A stretch of 17,524 bases of DNA from assembly GCA_946886365.1 (NCBI GenBank), contig CAMPIM010000082.1:1-17524 (forward strand). The letters are read 5' to 3'. The position numbers and the translations under genes were made by a program. Origin of the DNA: an uncultured Novosphingobium sp. GTDB taxonomy: Bacteria > Pseudomonadota > Alphaproteobacteria > Sphingomonadales > Sphingomonadaceae. The notes under the pieces were generated by a model, which was not told the DNA's origin, did no database searches, and saw only the letters and a list, made by a program, of their open reading frames with translations. Shown here piece by piece: positions 7,286 through 13,526 of this stretch. How positions within the stretch are numbered: the stretch's first letter is position 1; each line of letters starts with the position of its first letter.

Positions 7286-8803
7286 TCATAGTTCATATCC
7301 GCTCTGGCTAGCCGCCGCCGGGGCCTGAGCCGGTGCCGGAGCAGCCGCCGCCGGAGCAGCAGGAGCAGGCACGGCCTGGCGCTTTTCCGGAGGCATTGCG
7401 TCAGGGTTAAGCGGATTGATCCCCACCGCCTTGTCCGTCCGCCCCATCAGGAACAGGTCCAGCTCGTTGGGATTGCCCACCCGGTCGGTCGGCAGGCTCA
7501 CATCCTCCGCCCGCATCGGCTTCACCAGCCGGGGCGTCACGATCATGACCAGCTCGGTCTGCTGCTTCTGAAAGCCGGTCGAACGGAACAGCGACCCAAT
7601 GATCGGGATCGAACCCAAAATCGGCAACTGCCGCACAGTATCCTGAAAGTCGTTGCGCAGCAGCCCTGCAATGGCAAAGGACTGCCCATCGCGCAGTTCC
7701 ACCACCGTCTTCGCGCGCCGCGTCAGCAAGCCCGGCACCACCAGCCCGTTGATCGACACCGAAGCCGAAGGATCGATCGAGCTCACTTCCGGCTCAACCA
7801 CCAGGTTGATGATCCCGTCGCTCAACACGGTAGGCGTAAAGCCCAGGCTGACACCGAACGGCTTGAACTCGACGGTAATGCCATTATTGCCACCGCCGCC
7901 GCCCCCGCCGCCGCCATTCTGCACGACCGGGATCGGAAACTCGCCGCCCGCCAGGAACGAGGCCGTCTCACCGGACAGCGCCACCAGCGTCGGTTCCGCC
8001 AGCGTCTTGACCAGCCCCTTCCTCTCCAGCGCATCCAGCGCGGAAAACAGGTTCAGGCTGCCGATCTTATAGGCCCACGTCCCGACACCAAACGCATCGG
8101 ACAAACCGTCCAGCTTGATGGTGGGAACACCGTCATTATTGGTCGGGATGATCGAATCCCCGGCCAGATTGCCGATGCTGCCCGCCGTCCGATTGCCGGT
8201 GAAGCTATGGTTCAGCCCGATCTGCTTGGCCGCCTGCCGGTTCACCTCCGAAAAGCGCACCTCCAGCATCACCTGCTGCGAAGCACCCACCGACAGCATG
8301 TTGACGACCTTCTCGTCGCCACCCGCATAGGTCCTGGCGATCTGCACCGCCCGGTCCACCGCCGAAGCGCTCGACACCGTGCCCGTCAACACCACCGCGT
8401 CGTTGGAGATGCGCGCGCCAATCTGTTCGCCGGGGATCAACTCCGCCAGCTGGCGCTTCAGCGTCACGACATCCGGCCCCACCGCCACGTCGACCACCGC
8501 GATCAACATGTTGCGGCTGTCATAGAGGGTCAGGCTCGTCGTCCCCACCTTCTTGCCCAGCACATAGAGCGACCGGTTGGTCAGCGGCAATATGTCCGCA
8601 ACCTCCTGATTGCCCACCAGCGCCTTGGAAAAAGCGCGATCAACCGTCAGCACCTGGCTCTTGTTGAGCGGCACGTCCAGCTGCCCTGCATGATCCACAT
8701 TGCTGGCGGTCAGCGAAGCGATCTGGGCCGGGGCAGGCGTCGCCGCCCCTGCGACCAGCGCTGCCCCCAGCGCCAGCGCCCTCATGGACTTACCGCGAAC
8801 CAT
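7286..8803 (-). CDS. cpaC: CpaC/RcpA, Tad pilus outer-membrane secretin
   Basis: A 505-residue secretin that forms the outer-membrane channel for the Flp pilus. A signal peptide ends near APAQ (residue 27). A pilus-type N-terminal domain (about 41-108) and a BON-like domain (about 112-172) follow, then the secretin domain (about 175-427). The secretin domain contains VKTLAEPTLVALSGETASFLAGGEFP and the signature LPILGSIPIIGSLFRSTGF (393-411). Residues 297-305 are nine consecutive glycines in a loop just after FPIPVVQN. The C-terminus (about 478-499) is Pro/Ala-rich. ATG 8803 has a GAGGTG nearby upstream and overlaps the cpaB end by 14 bases; an ATG at 8785 is the alternative. Confidence 0.94.
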   Translation of the reverse strand: MVRGKSMRALALGAALVAGAATPAPAQIASLTASNVDHAGQLDVPLNKSQVLTVDRAFSKALVGNQEVADILPLTNRSLYVLGKKVGTTSLTLYDSRNMLIAVVDVAVGPDVVTLKRQLAELIPGEQIGARISNDAVVLTGTVSSASAVDRAVQIARTYAGGDEKVVNMLSVGASQQVMLEVRFSEVNRQAAKQIGLNHSFTGNRTAGSIGNLAGDSIIPTNNDGVPTIKLDGLSDAFGVGTWAYKIGSLNLFSALDALERKGLVKTLAEPTLVALSGETASFLAGGEFPIPVVQNGGGGGGGGGNNGITVEFKPFGVSLGFTPTVLSDGIINLVVEPEVSSIDPSASVSINGLVVPGLLTRRAKTVVELRDGQSFAIAGLLRNDFQDTVRQLPILGSIPIIGSLFRSTGFQKQQTELVMIVTPRLVKPMRAEDVSLPTDRVGNPNELDLFLMGRTDKAVGINPLNPDAMPPEKRQAVPAPAAPAAAAPAPAQAPAAASQSGYEL

Positions 8804-9716
8804 AGCGCTTCACCTCATAGCTGGTGCCGGTCGTGCCGCGCACGATTTCGACCGATGCGGTCGCGGGCAGGGCGGAAACATTTTTCGGAACGCTGCGCCG
8901 CGGCGCACGCATCCTGGGCATCGGGGCGGGCGCGAAGCCAGCCTCCGCAATCCGGGCGCGCGGGCCGGAGAAACCCCCGACATAGGCACCGTCACGCAGA
9001 TCCTCGATCCCCACCGTCTGCACCGCCGGGTTGGGCTGGTCCGTCACATTGCGGAGCACCAGCGTCAACTGGCCGACCTGCTGGCCCAGGACCAGCTTCT
9101 GCGCATCGACCTGATTGACCTCCAGCGTCGCGGTCTTGCCGACCGCCGGGTCTTTCGAACTGTCATTGGCATTCTGGTCGATGGCGATGATACGGGTGTT
9201 TTGCAGCAGCACGTCGGTTATCTGCTGGCTGCCGCCCGCGCCGTCCTGCGCCGTGCGCGTGACGAAGACATCGACAGTATCGCCTGGCAGCACGAAGCCA
9301 CCAGCCGCCGCCACGTCGCTCACGCGAACCGCGACCGCACGCATTTCGGGCCGCAGCACACCGGACATGGTGGCACGGCCCCCTTCTGCGGACAGCTTGG
9401 ATGTCAGGATCGGCTCACCCGGCTCGATCTGGCGCAGCACGACGCGCTGCTTGCCAAGGGAGGTGAGCTGTACGGGATCGCGAAAAGCGCCCGGCGGCAC
9501 GGAAGCCGCGGGCCAATCGACCACCCTGATCTTTTCCGGAGTGACCGCCGTGCCAAAGGCCAAAGGCATCGACGCAACGACGACCTTGACCATGCCAGCC
9601 TGCGGAGTCGCCTGCGCTTGCTCCGCCTTGCTCAGATAGGTGTTGGCGATGAAAACCGCCGCGAGACCCAGCAAGATCGCGAAGCCAAGGATTATAAGAG
9701 ATCTACGCTGCCCCAC
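8790..9716 (-). CDS. cpaB: CpaB/RcpC, Tad pilus periplasmic assembly protein
   Basis: A 308-residue periplasmic protein anchored by one N-terminal helix (LIILGFAILLGLAAVFIA, 7-24). A SAF-like domain follows (about 43-105, with MPLAFGTAVTPEKIRVVDWP and IEPGEPILTSKLS), then the RcpC/CpaB domain (about 113-245, with AVAVRVSDVAAAGGFVLPGDTVDVFV). CpaB works with the secretin CpaC. The start is a GTG at 9716, supported by a very strong purine-rich Shine-Dalgarno (a run of seven G then AG) five bases upstream. That site lies in a small inverted repeat. The gene is separated from the second pilin gene by a hairpin-bearing spacer, so its expression may be set below that of the pilins. The C-terminal region beyond 245 is basic and Pro/Arg-rich. 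Confidence 0.93.
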   Translation of the reverse strand: MGQRRSLIILGFAILLGLAAVFIANTYLSKAEQAQATPQAGMVKVVVASMPLAFGTAVTPEKIRVVDWPAASVPPGAFRDPVQLTSLGKQRVVLRQIEPGEPILTSKLSAEGGRATMSGVLRPEMRAVAVRVSDVAAAGGFVLPGDTVDVFVTRTAQDGAGGSQQITDVLLQNTRIIAIDQNANDSSKDPAVGKTATLEVNQVDAQKLVLGQQVGQLTLVLRNVTDQPNPAVQTVGIEDLRDGAYVGGFSGPRARIAEAGFAPAPMPRMRAPRRSVPKNVSALPATASVEIVRGTTGTSYEVKRYGSR

Positions 9717-9720
9717 GACG

Positions 9721-9735
9721 ACTCCCCCCCGGAGT
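9721..9735 (-). promoter_or_regulatory. Ribosome binding site of cpaB inside a short inverted repeat with a G7 tract
   Basis: On the coding strand this is ACTCC, five G, then GGAGT: a perfect 5-bp inverted repeat whose loop and 3' arm contain the Shine-Dalgarno sequence. It ends five bases before the cpaB GTG start. The run is seven G long. The repeat and its position are seen directly; any effect on translation is inferred. Confidence 0.6.
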
Positions 9736-9745
9736 TGTGAAATGC

Positions 9746-9779
9746 TGACAGTCGACCGGCCGAAACCGATCGACTGTCA
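9746..9779 (-). repeat. Hairpin between the second flp gene and cpaB
   Basis: A perfect 10-bp inverted repeat (TGACAGTCGA at 9746-9755 with TCGACTGTCA at 9770-9779) extends inward by three more pairs after one mismatch. It starts 11 bases after the flp stop codon in the 73-base spacer before cpaB. On the transcribed strand no U-tract follows it, so it does not look like a simple terminator. A stabilising or attenuating role, leaving pilin mRNA more abundant than machinery mRNA, is inferred. Confidence 0.65.
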
Positions 9780-9789
9780 AAAAATATAT

Positions 9790-9975
9790 TCAGCAAGCCG
9801 TGCTGCTCGGAGTTCTCGTAATGCAGTTGCTAGCCTTATTCATAGCACCCGAAATGGAGTTACCGAGCCCATATGCTGCGACAGCAATGCCGCTGCCTAC
9901 GATTGCCAGGATCAGCGCATATTCAGCCGCCGAAGCCCCACTCTGATCATTGATCAGCTTCTTGAAGAAAGTCAT
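9790..9975 (-). CDS. flp: Flp/Fap-family pilin, second copy
   Basis: A 61-residue prepilin, the structural subunit of the Tad/Flp type IVc pilus. A 13-residue leader ends at Gly13, followed by ASAAEY with Glu18 at +5 and Tyr19, the classic Flp motif. Cleavage by a CpaA/TadV peptidase would leave 48 residues. The hydrophobic helix is about 19-37. Two cysteines, Cys51 and the C-terminal Cys61, could close a disulfide loop. I chose ATG 9975 because AGGGG lies about eight bases upstream; the frame is open to 10008 but would overlap the first pilin gene. It follows the first pilin after a 16-base gap and is nearly identical to it up to about residue 50. Confidence 0.95.
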   Translation of the reverse strand: MTFFKKLINDQSGASAAEYALILAIVGSGIAVAAYGLGNSISGAMNKASNCITRTPSSTAC

Positions 9976-9991
9976 GTCTTTTCCCCTATTA

Positions 9992-10174
9992 TTAGCAAGC
10001 AGAACCATTGCTGTTGCTGATGCAGTTTGACGCCCTACTCATGGCGGACGAAATTGAGGTACCGAGCCCATATGCCGCCACGGCAATACCGCTGCCAACA
10101 ATGGCCAGGATCAGCGCATATTCGGCTGCCGAAGCGCCGCTCTGGTCACACCAGAGTGTCCTGAAAAAAGTCAT
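9992..10174 (-). CDS. flp: Flp/Fap-family pilin, first copy of the operon
   Basis: A 60-residue prepilin and the first gene of the Tad operon. The leader (with an extra Cys9) ends at Gly13, followed by ASAAEY with Glu18 at +5; mature length would be 47 residues. The helix and mid-region match the second copy closely: residues 11-38 are identical. The tail differs (CISNSNGSAC against CITRTPSSTAC), yet Cys51 and the C-terminal Cys60 are kept. AGGGGTG ends seven bases before ATG 10174, a good ribosome binding site. Upstream lies the hairpin-rich leader and AT-rich region that should contain the promoter. Confidence 0.95.
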   Translation of the reverse strand: MTFFRTLWCDQSGASAAEYALILAIVGSGIAVAAYGLGTSISSAMSRASNCISNSNGSAC

Positions 10175-10330
10175 GTTTGTTCACCCCTACTGCGCCGAAA
10201 GGCATTCCGGCTGCTCTTGCACAGTTCTGCGGGGGGGGGCCTTTGCCACCTGGCGACCCCAGCGGTGGTTTCTCCACTCGCCAGGCAGTTGGGCAGTTCC
10301 CGTAGAACTTGTCCCCAAAATGACCCAAAG
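10175..10330 (-). promoter_or_regulatory. Structured 5' leader of the flp-tad operon
   Basis: The stretch just upstream of the first pilin gene has no supported ORF but carries three inverted repeats. They are GCCGAAA/TTCCGGC at 10194-10211 (one wobble pair), CCTGGCGA/TCGCCAGG at 10249-10256 and 10278-10285 with an inner GTGG/CCAC pair at 10265-10277, and AGTTC/GAACT at 10295-10309. CCACC (10246-10250) can instead pair with GGTGG (10264-10268), so two mutually exclusive folds are possible. A run of nine G on the plus strand (C9 in the RNA) spans 10231-10239. I infer a long structured mRNA leader; the transcription start is not known. Confidence 0.5.
10231..10239. repeat. Nine-base G/C homopolymer in the flp leader
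   Basis: Nine consecutive G on the plus strand (C on the coding strand), 57 bases upstream of the first pilin ATG and between two hairpins. This is the longest G/C homopolymer I see in the window. Such tracts are prone to slipped-strand length change. Confidence 0.9.
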
Positions 10331-10620
10331 CTGATGCAAGTCAACATGGTAAAAAAAGGCTATATTTTACAATATCTTAAAGCAATTTTTTGTTAACCAT
10401 TTTTGATTTCTGTACCCGACTTTGCAAGTAACGCGGCTGAATTGCTTAATATATCCTTGGTTATATATCGCTCGAAATCTACAGAAATTCGCCCATTTAC
10501 TTTTAGGAATTTTTCCATTTCTATCAATATATCTTGCACGAATAACAATAAAACCACGAATAACGCAAATCTATACTTTTGCTTCTTAGCAGTATAAAGG
10601 TCTAATTAACGATATATATC
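10331..10620. other. AT-rich non-coding island upstream of the flp-tad operon
   Basis: This stretch is strikingly AT-rich for the window: hand counts give 23, 20 and 16 G/C of 60 on lines 10381, 10441 and 10501, against about 44 of 60 inside tadA. No credible gene is present. It holds TTAACCAT (10393-10400), a TTAA (10377-10380), repeated ATATATC-type words, and a direct repeat CACGAATAAC at 10537-10546 and 10555-10564 (period 18). On the minus strand a TTGACT hexamer near 10350 could be a -35 element, but I see no convincing -10, so no promoter is called. Most likely this is the regulatory region of the pilin operon. Confidence 0.5.
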
Positions 10621-10870
10621 CATGGCTCTTGGTGATCCGTCGGACCACATGCTCGCCACCAATAGCTCCACCAACCCTTCCGCCCCATCACCTTTTAAGG
10701 GTACAGCCTCGCACTACCGCTCGGCGTCGCACCTCACGCTCCATCGCGAATCAGCAACAACCCGCCGCGCCTTGCAGCCCGCGAATCACCCGCATTTTTT
10801 GGAAAACGACTCGGCCCGGCTCCCTGCCCTGCCGAAGCACGCAATCAGTTCGGGATCACCCCAACGCTCT
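10621..10870. other. Intergenic stretch with no supported gene
   Basis: This is the sequence between the AT-rich island and the stop of the DUF2569-like gene. Base composition returns toward the genome average. The plus-strand open frames here are of low complexity, have no ribosome binding site and run into the antisense of the neighbouring gene. A nonamer CGCGAATCA occurs twice (about 10745 and 10781). I see no clear terminator for the gene ending at 10871. Confidence 0.4.
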
Positions 10871-11653
10871 TCAAGCGCTCACCCGGTTGCGAAAAGTCAC
10901 GTTCACCCGCTCCGACAGCAGCAGATAGGGCAGCCATAGCGCCGCGCTGATCAGCACCTTCTTGATATTGCCGCTCAGCAAATCGACCAGCGCCAGCTCA
11001 ACGGCATGGGGCACATCCCCGATGCGCGCCACCAACTGCGCAATGCCCAATTGCGCCATCAGGTCCACGCCCCATACCATCACCAGAAAGCGGGGGAATA
11101 GCGGCGCCATGCGCAACGCCATGGCAAAGGCGAACATGTATAGGCAGGACAGCAGCACCACATCTGCCAGCATCACCGCATACAGGCCGACGAACCATGT
11201 CGGCGCATAACTGCCCAGCGCTGGCACGGCGCTCAAAAACTCCAGCGTCCGCACCGGCACGTTGAGCGCGATGCCCAGCAACAGCGACGCCATCACGCCA
11301 TACAGCCCGAATTGCGACATCTCGCGCGCCTTCAGGCAGTCGATCTTGCGCCACCGGCCGACCTTCGCCAACCGAAAGCTCGGCTGCGCATGCACGCGCC
11401 CAGCCGGAAACAGCTTGAGGCCCAGCAGCAGCGTGCCCACCGGCGCGCCTACGACCAGCAGATAGGGCAACAGTCCCGCTTCGCTCGTCCAGGGAACTCC
11501 CGCATAGGGTGTAGCGGGAAAGGCCAGTCGCAGCCCGCAGGCAAAGGCCGCGATCACGACCCAGGCGGCAATGATGCGCTCCAGGTTCAGCTGCAACGAC
11601 AGCACCAGCGCCACGCTCTTTCGGTAAAGATGATCCTGAACCAATCGCACCAT
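10871..11653 (-). CDS. DUF2569-like integral membrane protein
   Basis: A 260-residue predicted inner-membrane protein of unknown function. Hydrophobic segments appear near residues 27-46, 63-80, 115-132, 150-175, 185-205 and 230-246. The C-terminal part (RMAPLFPRFLVMVW, then ISAALWLPYLLLSERVNVTF) resembles my recollection of the end of DUF2569 proteins; this is pattern recall and not a search result. The N-terminal half was not recognised. It lacks the paired aspartates of TadV/CpaA prepilin peptidases, so it is unlikely to be the missing peptidase. ATG 11653 has GGAGG 11 bases upstream. It shares the operon's strand but is separated from the pilin genes by about 700 non-coding bases, so a pilus role is not supported. 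Confidence 0.75.
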   Translation of the reverse strand: MVRLVQDHLYRKSVALVLSLQLNLERIIAAWVVIAAFACGLRLAFPATPYAGVPWTSEAGLLPYLLVVGAPVGTLLLGLKLFPAGRVHAQPSFRLAKVGRWRKIDCLKAREMSQFGLYGVMASLLLGIALNVPVRTLEFLSAVPALGSYAPTWFVGLYAVMLADVVLLSCLYMFAFAMALRMAPLFPRFLVMVWGVDLMAQLGIAQLVARIGDVPHAVELALVDLLSGNIKKVLISAALWLPYLLLSERVNVTFRNRVSA

Positions 11654-11708
11654 GGAAACCCGGACCTCCGCCCCGCCAACTAGAATGGCCGACTATCAAT
11701 CATTCTGG

Positions 11709-11723
11709 TTAACCCACGGTAAA
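11709..11723. promoter_or_regulatory. CtrA-like TTAA-N7-TAAA motif
   Basis: TTAA at 11709-11712 and TAAA at 11720-11723 are separated by seven bases. This is one mismatch from the alphaproteobacterial CtrA consensus TTAA-N7-TTAA. The first half lies in the palindrome GGTTAACC. The motif is about 55 bases upstream of the DUF2569-like start. A short motif like this can occur by chance. Confidence 0.25.
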
Positions 11724-11756
11724 ACGCCTCACCACCCCAAATGGTTCTCCCCTTTA

Positions 11757-11801
11757 ATCCTCCCCATGCCTGCATGGGGAGGGGGACCAGCGAAGCTGGT
11801 G
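11757..11801. repeat. REP-like double palindrome
   Basis: Two adjacent perfect inverted repeats: CCTCCCCATGC/GCATGGGGAGG at 11759-11769 and 11772-11782 (11 bp, two-base loop), then ACCAGC/GCTGGT at 11786-11791 and 11795-11800 (loop GAA). They lie in the gap between the sensor kinase stop and the DUF2569-like gene. Short G/C-rich palindromes of this style are dispersed between genes in sphingomonads; only one copy is present here. No U-tract follows on either strand, so it is not a standard terminator, although it could protect the 3' end of the kinase mRNA. Confidence 0.6.
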
Positions 11802-11867
11802 GAGGGGAAAACGCGCAACGTCACCAAAACTGCGACATTCACATTATTCCGCTCAAGGGGAGCCCCC

Positions 11868-13526
11868 TCACTTCCGAGGCACAGTAATCTGAATCATCGT
11901 CCGCCCGCCCAGATTGTGCAAATACACCTCGCCCCCCAATCCCTGTATCCGCCGCATCAACGATCGCGACTGCACCGCGCCGGTCGACCCCAGCCTCGCC
12001 AGATTTGGCACCCCGTCATCCGTCACATGCAACGCGATCCGGTTGCCCGCCGGTCGCAGGGAAAATTCCATCGTCCGTGCTCCGGCATGGCGCACCGCAT
12101 TGGCGACGATCTCGCGCACGGCAAAGCTCAGTTCCCGGCCGATCATCGCACTGGTGGCGCAATTGCCCTCCTCCACGCGCAGGTCGCACTCTATGCCCCA
12201 TTGCTGCGCCAACGACCGAACGACCATCGACAGTGTTTCAGGCAGGTAGGCAAAATCATCCTCATCCCGAACCGGATTGATGATCCATCTTATGGTGCCG
12301 ATCTGATCCTTCGCGATCTGATCGATAGTGCGCAGCACGGGAATAGCGTCCTCTACCGTTCCGTTCAGCACCGGCGCGGCCTGATAACGGATGCTGGCCA
12401 GCGCCTGCAGCACGCTGTCATGCAACTCCCGCTGCAACCGCTCACGCTCCCGCGCGCCTGCGATGACATGGGCCAGGTCCAGGCTATTGCGGACCATCAG
12501 CTCTTCGCACGCGCTTTCGAACACCCGCTGGGCGATCGCCGCCACATCCTCATGCGTCGGATCGTCCAGTTGAACCGCGCCCGCCGCCTCAAACGTGCCC
12601 AGCGAAACGTGCAGCGTCATCACCGTTTCGGCATCCAGCAGAACCGCCCAGGCCCGACCACTCCGCGTCAGGGGCTCTATCTGGCTGACGCCGTCCTGCG
12701 AAAGGCTGATCGACGCGCCACGGCGGCGGTCATGCCATCCCGTCTCGACCGCCAGCAATGCATCGCTGCCCTCCGGCATGCTGTCGCCGGAGCGGCTTGA
12801 TGCAAAACGATAGGGTTCCGTGCTGGCGGTACGGAACAGCAACGCGCCATTTTCACCGCCCGTGGCGATCTTCAGCGCCTGCAACAGGAAAGCACCAGCG
12901 CTGCCCTTTGCCAGTTGCAGGCTTCCTTCCGTCAGCTTTCTTGCCCGCTCCTGCTGAAGCAGCTTTTCGCGCCGCGGGCCTAGCAACATGCCCGTCACCG
13001 TGATCACCACCGCAAGGTAGAGGACGCGCAACGCAACCCGTTCGGCGTCCGGTTCGGATGGAACCGCAACCACGTCATTCACCCAAATGATCAGCATCGC
13101 GGTTATCGCTGCAAATGCCCCCACAAACAGGTGGAAGCGCCGCCGGACGATCAGCGCGATCTCGACCACGACGAACAGGCTGCCAGGAAAATAGGGGCTG
13201 GTCGATGCGTTGGTCACGACGAGCAGCGCCAGGAACAGCATGGCGTCCAGGCACACCACCGGCTTGCGGACGCGCAATTCCGTGACCCAGGACCGCCCGG
13301 ACAGGATCAACGCACCCACGGCCAGCAGCAGCATGGCGGCGATGATGCCGTTCTCCACGGCCTCCGCCCAGGACCGGGGCGTCGCGAAGACAAAGCTAAC
13401 AAAGCCATAGACGCTGGCGAGCACAAGCCGCGTGACGTCCAGCATGCGCCACGGCCGAAGCGCGGACGGGGCGAACGAACGCCGCCTGCCCAAGGTTCGC
13501 AGCAGTTCGGCATGTCTTCTGATCAT
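11868..13526 (-). CDS. Membrane-bound sensor histidine kinase (HisKA_3, NarX/DesK type)
   Basis: A 552-residue two-component sensor. The N-terminal part has about five or six hydrophobic segments (33-50, 60-78, 92-106, 113-127, 133-150, 167-183), with little periplasmic sequence between them. A soluble, possibly GAF-like region (about 200-345) follows. The kinase core has RERERLQRELHDSVLQALASI with phospho-acceptor His369, the N-box REIVANAVRHAGA (471-483) and a G1-like VTDDGVP (501-507). The last glycine box is weak (GAVQSRSLMRRI). Such kinases normally pair with LuxR/NarL-type regulators, but none is in the window. I chose ATG 13526: the frame is open to a TTG at 13598, but the extra 24 residues are not domain-like. 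A GGAG lies about 12 bases upstream. Confidence 0.85.
   Translation of the reverse strand: MIRRHAELLRTLGRRRSFAPSALRPWRMLDVTRLVLASVYGFVSFVFATPRSWAEAVENGIIAAMLLLAVGALILSGRSWVTELRVRKPVVCLDAMLFLALLVVTNASTSPYFPGSLFVVVEIALIVRRRFHLFVGAFAAITAMLIIWVNDVVAVPSEPDAERVALRVLYLAVVITVTGMLLGPRREKLLQQERARKLTEGSLQLAKGSAGAFLLQALKIATGGENGALLFRTASTEPYRFASSRSGDSMPEGSDALLAVETGWHDRRRGASISLSQDGVSQIEPLTRSGRAWAVLLDAETVMTLHVSLGTFEAAGAVQLDDPTHEDVAAIAQRVFESACEELMVRNSLDLAHVIAGARERERLQRELHDSVLQALASIRYQAAPVLNGTVEDAIPVLRTIDQIAKDQIGTIRWIINPVRDEDDFAYLPETLSMVVRSLAQQWGIECDLRVEEGNCATSAMIGRELSFAVREIVANAVRHAGARTMEFSLRPAGNRIALHVTDDGVPNLARLGSTGAVQSRSLMRRIQGLGGEVYLHNLGGRTMIQITVPRK

Noticed and set aside
10175..10300. Short resemblances of the flp leader to c-di-GMP-I (GCAAAG word) and cobalamin riboswitch signatures (CCCCGCA, ACTGTG and an AGCCGGAA word)
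   Set aside because: Only isolated words match. The conserved helices and box order of either class are not reproduced, and no cobalamin gene follows. An Rfam covariance search would settle it.
10403..10597. Plus-strand 64-codon frame in the AT-rich island
   Set aside because: Long open frames without GC-rich codons are expected by chance in AT-rich DNA once stops are avoided; the composition is unlike any gene here and there is no Shine-Dalgarno.
10871..11653. The DUF2569-like membrane protein as the missing CpaA/TadV prepilin peptidase
   Set aside because: The aspartate motifs of A24 peptidases (a conserved Asp near the first helices and GxGD or a similar motif later) are not visible.
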